A stretch of DNA of 64,000 nucleotides from Laccaria trichodermophora (GCA_018417955.1 JACTVC010000031.1:310001-374000); one strand, 5' to 3'; positions 11,320-23,509 are shown, counted from the stretch's first letter. Numbers and translations: made by a program. The notes: a model not told the origin generated them from the sequence alone.

Positions 11320-11466
11320 CCTGGACTCTGGTCAAAAGAACTGAACTCAAACGGAACTTAGAGGCATGTTAGGAATTGCGGATGTGAAAACATTATGTCA
11401 TTTGGTTCTGGGGTCCTGGGCTCAATTTTTTTTTGGGGATTCCGCATAGATATGAAATCGGCTGTA

Positions 11467-11938
11467 ATCGATATCCCTACAACTGTTTACGATCAATGGA
11501 CACAACTTGATCGAGTCAACACAACCAAAACCAGCTATTTTTTGAAGACCAGCGAACATCCAAATTCCTTGATAAAATGATGTGAGTAGATTCACAACAG
11601 TTAATATCTTATAATATGGAAGGACTTGTTACGAAAGAATACAATTGAATGGATAGCTAAGTAAGGCGTTTGCAATAATCTGGATTTCCGGTGGGATTCT
11701 ATTCGAAGCGGTTGAGGAAGAGATATCCAGCTATATGGAAAGACATACCAAAGTCCACGTCGGAAAGGGTACAACTTTCCCGCTACCCCCACCAACGGCA
11801 AAGGTGTACACAAAAACCATTACCTGTGAGAATAATTCAACATAAAAAACATGATATGAAACTAGAAGCGAACCGCAGTTCCTCCATCAAGCGCGGCACT
11901 CAAAAGAAAGCTGTATATGCCTTCAGTTAATAAGTGAT
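11467..11938. other. Intergenic region downstream of the OPT gene
   Basis: Starts with a short match to the 3' flank of the 5-phosphatase (AATCGATATCC, then GGACACAACTT further on), which marks the right edge of the duplicated block at about 11510. I see no gene in the rest; it is the 3' flank of the transporter. Confidence 0.5.
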
Positions 11939-14900
11939 TTAAAGCAATGACCACTCGTACTTGTATTTACGGAACCATGTCGCATGATATCTGAAAATAA
12001 AATTTGCATAGTGAGTGGTCGCCGGGTAAAGATCGTTGAGACATACTTTCTAATGTAATATTGCGAATATATCGTGAGTAAAAACGTCGTGAAGAGACTC
12101 GAGTTGATGCCAGCGCTGAACACACCCAGCTCGGCTGACGAGGACGACGTGAATGGGAATAAGAAATGATACAGTGACTCTCCTTACCAACAAGAACTGG
12201 AGTGAACACGTAATTGAAGCCGAATTTTGGGTACTTGCGATGAAGAAGCCAAAAGGGAATGGGAAATCCGAGACCTGCAATCAACATATATGGAACGAAC
12301 TGCAATTTTTTTATAGCTAGTCGTCATGAGGGGTCAAGCACTTACGCCGTAGCGTGTTCCGGTAGCGTACAGAGGCTTAGCCAGAGCGCCCCAAGCGATG
12401 GCTGCGCTATTATACGACTGGACCTTGCATTGGCGTCAAAAACGGAAACAGCTTCGCAGAAGATTGTCATTATCTAACCTGTTGGCCGGACCAAACATTT
12501 GTTCCTTGCACTTCGCGCAAGACTTCTCTTTGAGAGTTGAGGACTGTCTAAAGATATGCTGGTAAGAATTGTGACATAGTGAACCACTGAGCAATGGACT
12601 TTTACCTTCATAATAACGAAGTTCAGAAGAGCGCCCTGTAAAAAAAAGTTCATTATGGCTGTCAGTTCAGTTTTCGGAAACTAGTGCCTTACTATAATTG
12701 TTCCAATGGTTTGTACGCAAAACGTGACCTTGGGAGGTAGCTTGGTATACTGGCCCTAGAACCCAAGGAGATATAGCAAGCCAAGACGAAGAAGAAACAA
12801 ACCGACCAGCTTGAGATCTCGCAGTAAGCTCAGGGACTGGACGATGGGATTGTACCCGTACAACGTGAAATACATATTGGCGACTGGCTTTCCAGGAATA
12901 AGCGCTCCGCCAAGCATCTGATGACGTCGATTCAACCACAAGACTTCAAATTATAGGGAAATTCCGACATACCTGAACCAAAATTTCAATGTTTGGTGCG
13001 TATCCCACTGTCGCGTACAGCTACAATCACAAAAGTGTCTTCAATGGTTGAGGAAAAGAATAGAATGAAAAGTACAGTGCCGATGATTGGAATAAACATC
13101 CACGCAAAAACGAGTGCGACGAACAGACCCCACCAGGGAAGGCCGGATCCGGATGTGTAAATGGTCGCCATTGCCATGGCTGTGGTACCGACAAAAATTG
13201 CGCGGTACCACCAATTAGAAACGTCTTTGTAAACCTGCGATTTGGATCAAATCGGTGGGCGTCGGGCGAGGGAATGAAACCTCACCTTCATCTTCTGGTA
13301 GTGCGGATCATTACACTTGCCGTTCTGATAAGTGTCAGCAGGCTTTGGTGATGGAAGATATTGTTACGCTACGTACTCGGAAGTCCAAAACAATGTTTAA
13401 AATTGTTTTGTAGTTCCAGAGGAAAAAGTGCATGATAGCAGCTATTTCAGGTAAAAGTGGTCAATTTTGGGATGTTGGGGGTAGGGTTGACGTACCTCCT
13501 ATGTACATGGTACGACTGACTTTGAATAATAACTGAGATGCAGCATACCACGGAAGACCCTGTCAAGATGAGGTCGACATTTGTTCTACCATCAATAAGA
13601 GCATTTCTTACCTGTATTGCCAGCTTTTCTTCATTCAGCGTAAAATCGGAGTTCAGTATAGAAAGTTGATCATATTCCGTTCCTGTTTATTCCTGTCAGA
13701 TGGGCTAGGATCAATACGATAGATAAACTTGCCATTCTCGAAGTATAGTAATTGCGACAAGAATGGAAAGTTCTGTGCCTTCCAAGTGTTCATTGCATAA
13801 CAGGCGCAGAATGCGATCCTGTCATGTAATAAGAAAAGAATTTGATACGGAAAAAATGAAGATGCTCTTACATGCAGACTGCACTGCCGGCGTAGAGGGA
13901 CAACTGCGTAGATAAGGGCGTGAACAAGGCTCCGATTGGTCCTCCACCTGATCCGACATACGCCCAGTCAAGACAAATCGAAAATGCGCCCAGACCTTCA
14001 TTTCCAGCCGCACCACCTAATGAAGTTGGGTCAACTTTGCAACAAAAAGGGGTCGTAAATAAGGCGCACCAAAGACTCGAGTAAACCAAGGGCTCTTTTG
14101 ATTTGCCAAACAGAAGACACTGATACCAGTGAGCGTGCTATCAAGTCGTCTCAAAAGAGAATATATTCCAGATCAAAATCAAAACAAACGGGGCAATATA
14201 CTCCTGCAGGTCTGTTTTAGCGTCTGAGTGTTACTGGATACCAGGAGACTTACAGGGAACCACTCCCAAACAAAGATTGCAACAAATATTAACCAAAAGA
14301 ACTTTAACCTCTTCTTTTGCAAGACTGCCTCTTTGCCTCTGTGAAGTGCGTCGAAAAGTTGTGTCATCGGCATAAGCTGAGGGTAAACCGCAAAAGTTGG
14401 ATATACGAGGAAGGATCTCATGAGGCCTGTAGGAGAATGCCATGAAGTGGAAGGCGCAGCGTGATTAAGAGGAGAAACTCACCAACCGCACTGTAACCAA
14501 TTAGTTGAGAGCCGATCAAACTACCGAAAAGGAGTTATACTGACGCCTTTGTAGCGTGACGAGATAAACTAACCTGAAAATACCAACCGCTACGTTGGGC
14601 CGGACATTGTAGTAGAGGTCTTGCGCCGCAAAGATGCTAATAGCAAGAGCAGACGACGATGCCGTCGAGGCCATGATGGTAATCGCGACATGCTCTTTGA
14701 TGTCTTGAGATTCGGGTGAGGAAGAGTATGCGGTCTAGTGGTAGACATCTCACTGAAATGGCCTGGATTCATGAATCTAAATGGAGATGTGTCACCCACT
14801 TGATTCGGACAAGAGACTGCAGTTTGCCTACCTCCAAAAGCGAGTATCAGATGTCTTGAATAGGGCGTTCTTCCCAGGTCCAGGAATAATCTCTTCCAAT

Positions 14901-15487
14901 GCCTGAAAAACTTATGGTATCGTCCGATTCTCCGAATATGAATCCATACCTTGCCCATAACATACGAAACGATCTGAGATTAATGAGCAAAATATATGAA
15001 TTTCTCAAACGGAACAGCGTACCTGGAGGAAGGGTTGACTGACTGAAACTGGCTGTGGGCGAAAATACTGTCGAAAAGCATGAATATTCAACCAAGTCCA
15101 TCATGCAAAATTTACGCACAAAGATCTGGCCCAGTACAGCACCGAAACAAGAGAGGCCGATAGACAAGAACCACATCCTAAAGGTCCAAACAGGTAGATT
15201 GGGGTCGTCAGACAGTGAAATGAGCCGGGTTGCATAGTCAACGTCAGTATCTACGATTGAAAATTGGTTGGGTTAAAATTTGAGAATGAGGGGAGTGAGT
15301 GCACACCAATGGGTCTCTCCTTTCCGTCCACCCCAAAATCGATCGTTCGTGGTCCATCCGCGAAGACTTCCCCAACGTCGGAGACACTATCGATTTCGTC
15401 GAAATTGTGCCCGACCTTCTCTTCGCATGAGGAGGACAGACGGCGAATTAGAGATGCTGTACGTTTGACATCCCTATCCTGCAGCAT
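11939..15487 (-). CDS. OPT-family oligopeptide transporter
   Basis: Proton-coupled importer of small peptides, possibly glutathione, at the plasma membrane or an endomembrane. It is split by many short introns. In order: VKRTASLIRRLSS (N-terminal), WTFRMWFLSIGLSCFGAVLG, NPGHFNIKEHVAIT, QDLYYNVRPNVAVGIF, RSFLVYPTFAVYPQLMP, FDALHRGKEAVLQKKR, WFTRVFGGAAGNEGLGAF, DWAYVGSGGGPIGALFTPLS, SGSGLPWWGLFVAL, PGKPVANMYFTLYGYN and GINSSLFTTFLLTIYSQYY, with stop at 11939. These cover the whole length of fungal OPTs (about 15 membrane segments). ATG 15487 is used. Coding-like sequence continues upstream (INPPVRDFHLHTVENTPEQ), so the true start may be a missed 5' exon. Exon borders were checked only at several sites. 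Confidence 0.88.
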
Positions 15488-16260
15488 TTGCTCAGGTGTA
15501 TTTTCGACGGTATGGAGGTGAAAATCTCTAACTGGCGGGTTTATAGAGGGTCAGATGTAAGCTGAGAGAAAGAAGCTTTGCCAAGGGAGAGTCAATTGGA
15601 ACCGGAGGGGGTGCAGACCAATGGGAGCAACGCTGGAGAATCAGGTGGTGGGGTCCATATACGTTTATACTGCCTTCGTCAGCGCGACCCTAACTCAAGC
15701 TGGCACTCTTCCACATTCCCTAGGGGCGCGCAGCCCCCAAGAATACGGTGCGTCATTTTCCCTGAAAGTTTCCTACCAGTTAGCGGGGTACCGCCTACTA
15801 AGGCCCGCGGGTGCCGTCGTTTAAGCAGACTGAGAAACAAATGCTTGAAATTTGACCGACTCGGAGACCCGGATTTGAATGGGCCTGAACCTAAACCTCT
15901 CTTTTTTGGTAGGACACAGCAGCAAATTTCCGGTAGTTCTTGCGAGAAGAGAGCGTTCAGGCGTAGTAAAACGCCCAGGTGACCGTAGATGGCAGAAGGT
16001 TCCGTATTCCGAGAGTCCGAACTGCCGCCGATCCGCCAGTCCGCCTGCTCAGAGTTCGCACGGCACCAACACGGCACCTGCCTCTGCCAAACGCGGTCAC
16101 GAGCCTATTCCTGTCTTTGCGACGTTTGCATCGTTGTGCATCGGTGGACGGTCACCGTGAACCTTCTTCCGCCAACTGACCACCACCACTCTCCGAGTCG
16201 TTCTCTCTGCTTCGTCCGACGTGTCAATAGAATCGACCCCTTAACCTTTCTCAGCTGCAA

Positions 16261-16654
16261 TGGTACACGCTGGTTGCATCAATCACGAATATCTCATCAC
16301 AAAGCTCTCCTTAGGACCGACTATTCTTGATTGTGTGCATCTCGAAAGTCTCTGCTGTGATCCCACCGCTCTAGAAATGAATTTGGATGCGACTATCCGT
16401 CGTCTCGACTGAACAACGAACGATTGCAATAGGGCGAAATATTCCGAAGGGCTAAAGTCCTAAACGACGCCTTGCAAAGGTTAGAAAGGGCGACTGCTGA
16501 AGCTCGGGAGGAGTTCACAAAACGACGGTTAGAGACGCTTCTCGCTGCGCGGAATGAATGGCATGTGATGGTGGCTGGAACCGTTGCCATGGTATGGGGT
16601 CAGTTTTTCTGGTCATTGGGCTTTAAAACGACCGTTTTAATCCCCCTTTACTAG
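16261..16654 (+). CDS. Hypothetical coiled-coil-like fragment
   Basis: Not recognised. An ATG at 16260 opens a frame for about 47 codons to a TGA (16402-ish). After a possible acceptor near 16432 a second open frame continues with a charged, helical stretch (LERATAEAREEFTKRRLET), then NEWHVMVAGTVAMVWG, and stops at 16654. It lies wholly inside the Mutator-like element. It could be a captured gene fragment or chance coding. Low confidence. Confidence 0.2.
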
Positions 16655-16671
16655 GCATATCCCCCTTCCGA

Positions 16672-17262
16672 CTAAAATGGGGACACCCCATTGCATTTAT
16701 ATGTGATCTCGCCTTCTTGAACAACAGCGACAGACTTTTTCGGACGTCCAGCACGCTTCTTGGGTTCTGCGGCCTTCGCCTTGGTACTCGTCTTCCTCTG
16801 TCTGCCTTTAGTTTTCCTCTCAATTGAGGGCCCTCTCCCCACCCCCCCCCCCTACCACCTCATCTCGCGAAAGCCGTCGTTTTTGCATAGGTCTTTCTTA
16901 ACCTCTTCTTGTTCATCTATTCCCTCTTCTTATCCCTGCCTTGAAAAGTCTTGTGATTTTTTGTCCAACTGCTCACGATCTCTCTTCTCCCCAGTTACAT
17001 CCTCTGAGCCCTCCTTGGTCTTGCTCGCTCCCGCTACTTCCGCTTTGCTCGCTTCAACACCAAAGTCTTGTCCTTCTCCCTCAATCAACGCCGTCGGCTC
17101 GATTGTACCTTTTCCAATTCCCACGTTCAAAGCAAGATCCTCGTTTTATACTTCTTGTTCCGTAGTCACAATCACTTCTTCCACTATGAGGTTTGTTAAT
17201 TGTTAATTTCTGCATGAGCATTACTCACGCTCAGCTTGCTGAATGTTGTTGCCCGCCATCAT
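16672..17262 (-). pseudogene. Decayed AT-hook-type ORF
   Basis: Starts MMAGNNIQQAE (17262), with a possible intron at the GTGAGT following it. The same frame continues with a charged low-complexity sequence, KEGSEDVTGEKRDREQ, and ends KKRAGRPKKSV, an AT-hook core (GRP flanked by basic residues), before a stop at 16672. At least three in-frame stops (TAA, TAA, TAG) interrupt it and there are no convincing introns around them, so it is probably broken. It sits inside the Mutator-like element on the strand opposite the other fragment. A DNA-binding role is inferred from the AT-hook alone. Confidence 0.35.
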
Positions 17263-17742
17263 TGATTTATTTTATGCACGATAAGACGCCAATATCGTAG
17301 TTTTGTTTAGGAGATCCCTATATGAATGCCACTCTCGACGCACAAAAACCGCCTCCCCTTGATAGTTGGTTGCAAGTTCCAGCTCCTCCTCCCATTGCCT
17401 CTTCGTCACATGCCTCTAGTACCTATATTATTATATTGAGAACCGGTGGATGAAAGAAACACTGTAGGCAATGTGAAAAGAATAGTAATACCCCTGGTAA
17501 TGACGAAACGTGATGTAGCAAGTCATGTGCCACTTTTACAGGCGGATCGGCGGATCGGCGGCAGTTCGGACTCTCGAAATACGGAACGTCCTCGTAGATG
17601 GCGTCGGACGTCCGGAATCCGTATGCCTTGAGTGGCTGTGTTTGTACATGACCTCCACTCAAGACCTAACCTTAGATTAGGAGTTTCCCTATCACCAAAC
17701 CATCTTGCACAACGCACACTATCTTCCACATCTTCAGAATCA

Positions 17743-20630
17743 ATGCCACCGCGCCTCAACAAACGCCAGCAGAGGGAATTAGGGGAGCTAGAAGGTCTTG
17801 TATTCTCTTCAAAGACTACAGGGGTGTCAAGCAGCGAGGATGAAAAGCCTAGACAAGGGCACGGCGGCTTTTCGACGGTAAATTTGGACACTCACACCTT
17901 CGTAATCTATGATCTAAGTGAAAATAGCTTCTTACTCAAGATGACAATGACGAGAGTGAGATGGAGGGGGAACAGAGGGTTAAGTCTCGGAAGGTATGGG
18001 CGGATCTCATTTGCCGATTCGGGGTAACATCTGACGGTATGTCAAGTAGTATAAGAAGAAAAAGAAGAAGCCCGTCGAAATATCTTCCAAAGAGCCGGAA
18101 GAGGTGGCGCCTGTCAAGCCATCTCGCCCGAGCACCACCACCCCGCCAGTCAAGAATGAAAAAAAAGCGCTGAAGAAAGCCAAAGCGAAGGAGAAGAAGG
18201 CTGCGAACGATGAGCTAGATCAAGCTCTTGCAGAACTTTCGACCAAGTGAGCGACTATCCCTGAGTAGTTTTCTCCGCGATGACCATTATGGTGCACAGA
18301 TATCCTGCTTCGCAAAAGATTTCCCATGCGCGCCGGTCTCTGGCTGACCTGCTCGTTGTATCGCTTCAACATCTCGATAGTGAAGCAGAGTTGAAGAAGT
18401 TTTTCGGAGCCCGTGTTGTTCAGGCGAATAAGAGCAGCTCAGGATCTGCAGGATCATCTCGAAGGCAAGGTGCTGCTGTGCGATCGCACCTCACGCGTCC
18501 TCAGCCCACTTGGTGGGCCGCTAAACAGCGAGAAGGGTTATCCATACGGACTCTTTCAGAGGAGGAGGTCGTGGCCAAGGTAAAACGTAATGGATGGGAG
18601 CCAATTGAAGAGACTTGGTGGACGGTAGAATATAGCAAAAAGTATAAAAGCATGACCAAGGCATTCATGCAAACGGTCCTCTCTGGAGGTAATCATCTAT
18701 TCAACTCACAAGTTCCCTACCTGACGTTATCATCAGACCCGCAAGGATTTTGGGATCTACTGGGAAAATCGCCCTGGCATGCCGATACTCTACTTCAAGT
18801 GTCGGAAGTATATCGTCATCGAGAAGGTTGGCGCTCATTGTCGTCAGTCTCCGTATTCCGCTAATGTCGGTTTTTAGAGCATGCCCAAGCGTTCGATTTT
18901 GTAGATCGGGCTCTTTTCACCTATGAGCGATCATTCATTGGCGCTTTCAATTTCACCACTGGTCTCAATCGGCTGGACTTTGATCACGTCGAAAATCGTC
19001 CATTTTTCTTGGCGGTTCACAGACAAATCGCGTACGCTGTCTTGTTTTTGCGTTTCTGTACGTCTCTCATCACAAAACCAGGGATCTTCAACGCAGAGGC
19101 TGTGCACGGACCTCATTTGAATTTGCGCGACTTCTATTTTCGCTGGATCCATGGACTGATCCCCATGGATCTCTGTTGCATCTCGACTTTCTTGCCATCA
19201 AATGTGGGATGTATCAATGGCTCATCGACGTCTTCGACGTATTTGCTGATAGGCAGAAAGAGCGTTCGGGCGAGATTGGTGGTCGCATGGACCCAAGCCT
19301 CTTGCCTGGATGGTCATACGCAAGGGCTTTAGCATTGCGGTCTGAAGAGGTTGCGAAGAAGTCTAAGGTACGCGTAATCCTTTCTAACCTGAGGTTCGAA
19401 TAAATTTTGAATTCATTTCGCACGCAGGATCACCAACCTAGCACTGATGCCTTGAAAGAAGCAATCAAGGACTTCCCCTCAATCGTTCCGCTCCTTGCTG
19501 GTAAAATTGATGGTTCACTTCCTGCCTCGATCAGAGCGCACCCCGATTTCAGAATACAGACTGACTCCAAGTGCGTATCATTGGATAGTCTTGTGTCCGT
19601 GCTCATGTCCATATAAAAGTTCGCTCTCAGACCCTGTGGCTATACTCCACCTTCTTTCTCACCTCTACGTGCAACGCTGCGGCGCAGCCTGGAAGGAGCA
19701 CATCGCATGGTTTTTAGAAACCGTCTCTGACAGCTTCTCTGCTCTTCCGTCGTCTTTGCCTGTCACAGAAAGGCGGAAAGACTTTTTATCTCTCTATCAA
19801 AACGAAAATCTTCGCTTCTCTGTGTATCGGCACATTGTAGTCCTCGAACCTACTAATCGGCGTCTGTTTGCTTTCATCCCGCGTCAGGTCCAAGAAATCA
19901 AATCTTTGTCGTGCGATCCCCTACCGCCACCAACTGCGACAACTCGGTACGACGAGCGATTCTTCGACGGAGTCGATGATCTGTTTTCGTTGAGGATGAG
20001 AACGCGTAGGGAGCGTGCTCTTGATGAGCGGAGGCTTGCGCAGATGATCCCTGACGCGGCTGCCAGACAACAACTTGAGGTACGTTGAAATCTATGGCCT
20101 CTGAGATTTTACTTGATTCTGACGACAACGGAAAGGCTTTATTCAATGCGAATCCAAATTTTGCAGAGCGCTTTCCTGGCGGTATACTTCAATTTGTTCA
20201 AGCGATAGGGCAACTCCCGGAAGACGTTGTAGAGGATATGATGATGATGGAGTTGATGGGTGGCGGGGATGCCCAAAATGCGGGTGTTATGCCAGGTGGT
20301 TTGGATATTCTCGACCTGAACGAAGTTCCCGGTATGGTCCCTGTGCCTTTTGGGGGCGCTGCTGGGCTTCCTCAAGAGGAGGACGTAGTGTTTGAGAATG
20401 AAGAGGAAGAAGTGGTGGAGGAAGAAGAAGAGGAGGAGGAGGAGGAGGACATTTCGGTGCGTTTCTTTCATTATAAATTGGTCCATGAGCAGAAATCAAA
20501 CATTACCGACTTGTTCAAGCCGATACCAAGAGTTATCATGAATCTACTTGGCCGGTTTTGGGGCAGACCTGCAGCGCCAGAAGAATCATCTTCTGATGAA
20601 GAACCCAGGGACGATACTGGCGTTGATTGA
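17743..20630 (+). CDS. TCF25: TCF25/RQC1 homologue, ribosome quality control
   Basis: In yeast the homologue Rqc1 works with Ltn1 on stalled 60S nascent chains; in animals it is called TCF25/NULP1. Ten exons (17743-17877, 17928-17993, 18050-18246, 18300-18688, 18737-18826, 18878-19031, 19082-19367, 19428-19570, 19620-20079, 20136-20630) keep phase, giving 804 aa. The N-terminus MPPRLNKRQQRELGELE is typical, followed by acidic and lysine-rich stretches. The conserved core includes WWAAKQREGLSIRT, WWTVEYSKKYK, DPQGFWDLLGKSPWHADTLL, FVDRALFTYERSF, HRQIADLQRRGCARTSFEFA and SLDPWTDPHGSLLHLDFLA. The C-terminus has a poly-Glu run and ends near LLGRFWGR. A further 63-nt in-frame intron (20457-20519) may be spliced, giving 783 aa. 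The start is 150 bp from a transposon end. Confidence 0.93.
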
Positions 20631-21894
20631 AGGATGGTCGAACAACAGAAAGGTGCAAGAATAGAGGATGCGAGTGTTGAGAGGAACAATTGAGCCACTC
20701 GCATGTATCTTTCAACCTCAAGTCAGTTGAGTTGTTGCCAGTTGCAAATAAAAACAAACATCATTGTCTTCCACCTTGCACTTCGAAGTTCGAAACAAGC
20801 AAACGCGAACGAGGCGGAATAGGTGGGGAACTCTGACTTTGTTAAGTATGCTGTGCGTTAGTACTAGGCTTTCTAGTAGAAGGCTGACGTCCATCGCACG
20901 GATCTGTCTTCATCCAGCGTTGTTACAGTGCGTTGCGGAGAATTACAACCATCCTAATGGGTTCATCGGACTGACAGTCGCACTTCATAAAGCACAGGTC
21001 TTGATATGTCTTGAAATGTAGGTCAGGGTCACAAAGTCTCTATCGATGAGATAATAAGGTCGACCAGATTCAGAGGGGCTTGGCTTTTCAAAGAGCCCAA
21101 AAAGAACACTTGCGGCCAATTGTTTCTCTTTTGCATACACAACAAGTCTGCGACAGGTGTCAAACTAGCGTTCAACGTTCAACCGCAACCAAAATTGCGT
21201 CGCAGTGGGCAAGGGAATTCAGGCTTCAAGAACACTATCGCCATTGAAGAAGTGGTGCTGTATTATGCGCTCACTGCGCAAATCTCGACCTCAAACCTCA
21301 AGTCAAGAAGCGCTTGCAGTATAACAGTTACACTGCGATTGTGAACGTTTACGTTAACATGGATGTCTACACAGCTTCCAGGTACTTACACCTGTTGTCG
21401 TTGGCGTGGGCCTGAGCTGGGGTGCATTGGGTTTGCCCTCACCCCTTGATAAATATCGGCTTATAACTTAAAGTCGTGAAGGAGCCTCCTTTTTCATCCC
21501 CACTGATCCCACACTTGGTTCATTCACACTGATGCTTTCTAATGCTAGTTTGAGGAGCTTCCTACTACGATATGTGGTAGTGTGTTCAATCATATCCATT
21601 CCAACAATCACGGTAGCGTACCTGAATGGTCTTCCACACATCAATCTCGCCTGGTTGCTTGTCGCTTGCGAGGTCATGATCCATCAAATGACAACGTGAG
21701 CTCGCTATCTCTTTTCTGAACTCATCCGCCTCAATGTCGTGCAGTGTCATTGCTTGGAGATATTTTCTAGAGTTGTTTGACCTGATTCTGGTCTCACTTG
21801 AAATATCTGGTAACTGTCCATAAACTTCATTTTTATTCTGTCGCTCACAAAACAATGCCTAGCATGGTTTTATCTTGGTCTTTCAAAGCTTGTT
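20631..21894. other. Intergenic, no gene supported
   Basis: About 1.26 kb between the TCF25 homologue and the next gene. Short open frames on both strands (for example 21120-21344 and 21586-21855) show no recognisable motif. The 5' part is the 3' untranslated region and terminator of the upstream gene; the 3' part must hold the promoter and perhaps the first exon of the membrane protein. Confidence 0.5.
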
Positions 21895-23509
21895 GTGGGT
21901 CGGTCGTCGACTGACACCGCTGTGATTTTGGCTGTCACTTTATATGCTCTCATGGCGGGACTGTGTCTGACATGGGCGTTCCGAGTTGCATGCATACTCC
22001 GCTCCAGGGGAAGGAAACTCCTGAAGCCATTTGACCTATTTTCCGGCTGCGAATCTCCACCAAGCGAGCCCTCACGTCATCAAGTTTTGTTCGGAAGAAA
22101 TATCTGGAAGTCTGCCTTTAAGTGAGGACTTGATCTGCTGTACAGACCAATTAACATCATTGCGGTTAAGGGGAGAAGCAAAATTTGTCAGAGTCCTGCG
22201 GGGCATTCTCGCCATTTCTTTCCTATTCGCGGTTCTTGGATTTTCAGCAATCTTGATAATTATAGATCCCATCCACGAAACCGGACTGGTGCCAACCAAG
22301 GATTATCGCGCCCCAGAGATATTGTATGACTTCAATATGGAACTTCCTGTTTGGAGTATCGTGGCGGTGAGTAGTGGTATAAAGATCCAGCTAAACGCGA
22401 CGTAACTTAGGCTATTAGTTCGTTGACATGCGCCTACCCATTGCCAGCCGACCCGATGTCTTCAAGAGTGCTATCAGTGTTATCCCTCTCTGGGACAATT
22501 CGAGTACGCCCACTGAATATATAATAGTGCCTGATCCGTAATATCCACTAGGCGACTACAAGCCTGACTGCGTTCCCCTGCCAGGCAACTTGACGGTCGG
22601 GGGTAAATCGCAGAATGTACAGTCCGATCCGTATATCCAAACCATCACCATATTTTGTCCGAGCCGCCGGGTGGGATTGAATGGTAATTTACCTGGCCAT
22701 ATTCCTGAAGCTATCTCACGAGATGTGTAGCTCAGGAATTAATGTCAGCCCCCTCGCCGGACGTATCCCCTGATTTACTTGTCACCATAAACTTCACAAC
22801 TCTAGGCATGTTCGACAACTCATTGGTCGACGCCAGAATGCGCACCGTATCGATTCTGGTGGGTTTGACAAATAACACAAATGACGTTGTCGCCAACACA
22901 ATACCAACCCCCATGTTCCCCGGTCTTAACCTTGCCGGGAATATCTCTCGTGAATTTAAAAGGCGTTTTGTCAAGCCACCGTTAGCGTCTTGGGGGATCT
23001 TCAGTGTGAGTAAAACTTCAATAACTCCTCGGTGAAATTTAACCAATGCTTGCTACAGTCTTCGACATCATTCCTTGTCACGGGCCTTTCCCCACTTTTT
23101 AACGATCCTTCCTCCCTTATACCCCGAAGCCCAGACACGGGCACATTGAGAATCTTCGGTCAAAACGATCATTCGGATTGGGAACTACACCAAGATTATA
23201 GAGACAAATCCGTCTGGAGCGGCTTAGCATCTGTAGGTGGATTCTGGACCTTCTTAAATGGGGCATTTGGGGTCATCTTCGGGACTCGTTTAGTACTGAT
23301 TTTATTCGGTGGGTGTTGAATTTTTGTCTGTAGCGAGCAAATTTTTATTAGGAGCAGGTATCAAGCCAGGCTCGGTATTCGGCATCGCTCATTTGTTTCA
23401 ACGTCAGCGCCCTGCCGATGAGCATCAGGAAAATGGTATCTATCAAGAGCGGCTACCTTTGCAAATTACTAGAACTTCAAGAAGTACTAGTCCTAGGCCT
23501 AGGAATTGA
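21895..23509 (+). CDS. Basidiomycete-specific multi-pass membrane protein
   Basis: Function unknown. Hydrophobic segments appear near the N-terminus (VILAVTLYALMAGLCLTWAF), in the middle (LRGILAISFLFAVLGFSAIL), and near the end in GLASVGGFWTFLNGAFGVIF. That last motif, followed by FGIAHLFQR, marks a family I recall from many mushroom genomes. Between the last two lies a long probably non-cytoplasmic region with possible N-glycosylation sites. Introns supported by phase: 22366-about 22419, a GTACGC intron near 22512-22552, a GTAATT intron near 22682-22731, a GTGAGT intron near 23007-23058 and 23309-23357. The start and first intron are uncertain; 21895 is a GTG in an open frame. The C-terminal tail is short and basic. 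Confidence 0.6.

Larger units (their letters stand above)
8420..11464. mobile_element. Tc1/mariner element with passenger gene, 3,045 bp
   Basis: The ends are perfect 33-bp inverted repeats (8420-8452 and 11432-11464) beginning CAGCCGATTTCATATC. TA dinucleotides flank both sides (8418-8419, 11465-11466). The homologous intact locus near 5411-5427 reads GGAATTAATCGATATCC with one TA, which is the empty site. Inside are a transposase on the minus strand (10360-11319) and a five-exon passenger gene on the plus strand (8564-10192), convergent and separated by 167 bp. Perfect ends and an intact transposase suggest recent activity. A Tc1/mariner element of this size normally carries only the transposase in about 1.3-2 kb. 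Confidence 0.92.
15994..17592. mobile_element. Mutator-like non-autonomous element, about 1.6 kb
   Basis: Inverted ends of 54 bp (15994-16047 and 17539-17592) differ at only a few positions and share GAGAGTCCGAACTGCCGCCG. Identical 10-bp direct repeats CGTAGATGGC flank it (15984-15993 and 17593-17602). Long inverted ends with 9-11 bp duplications fit Mutator-like elements. No transposase was recognised. The interior carries coding-like sequence on both strands (see 16261-16654 and 16672-17262), possibly captured host gene pieces. It lies in the divergent space between the OPT start and the TCF25 start and ends 150 bp before the latter, so it could affect either promoter. Confidence 0.7.

Noticed and set aside
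15851..15905. tRNA-like B-box sequence near GGATTTGAATGGGCC
   Set aside because: No matching A box or cloverleaf could be drawn around it; no other tRNA candidate was found.
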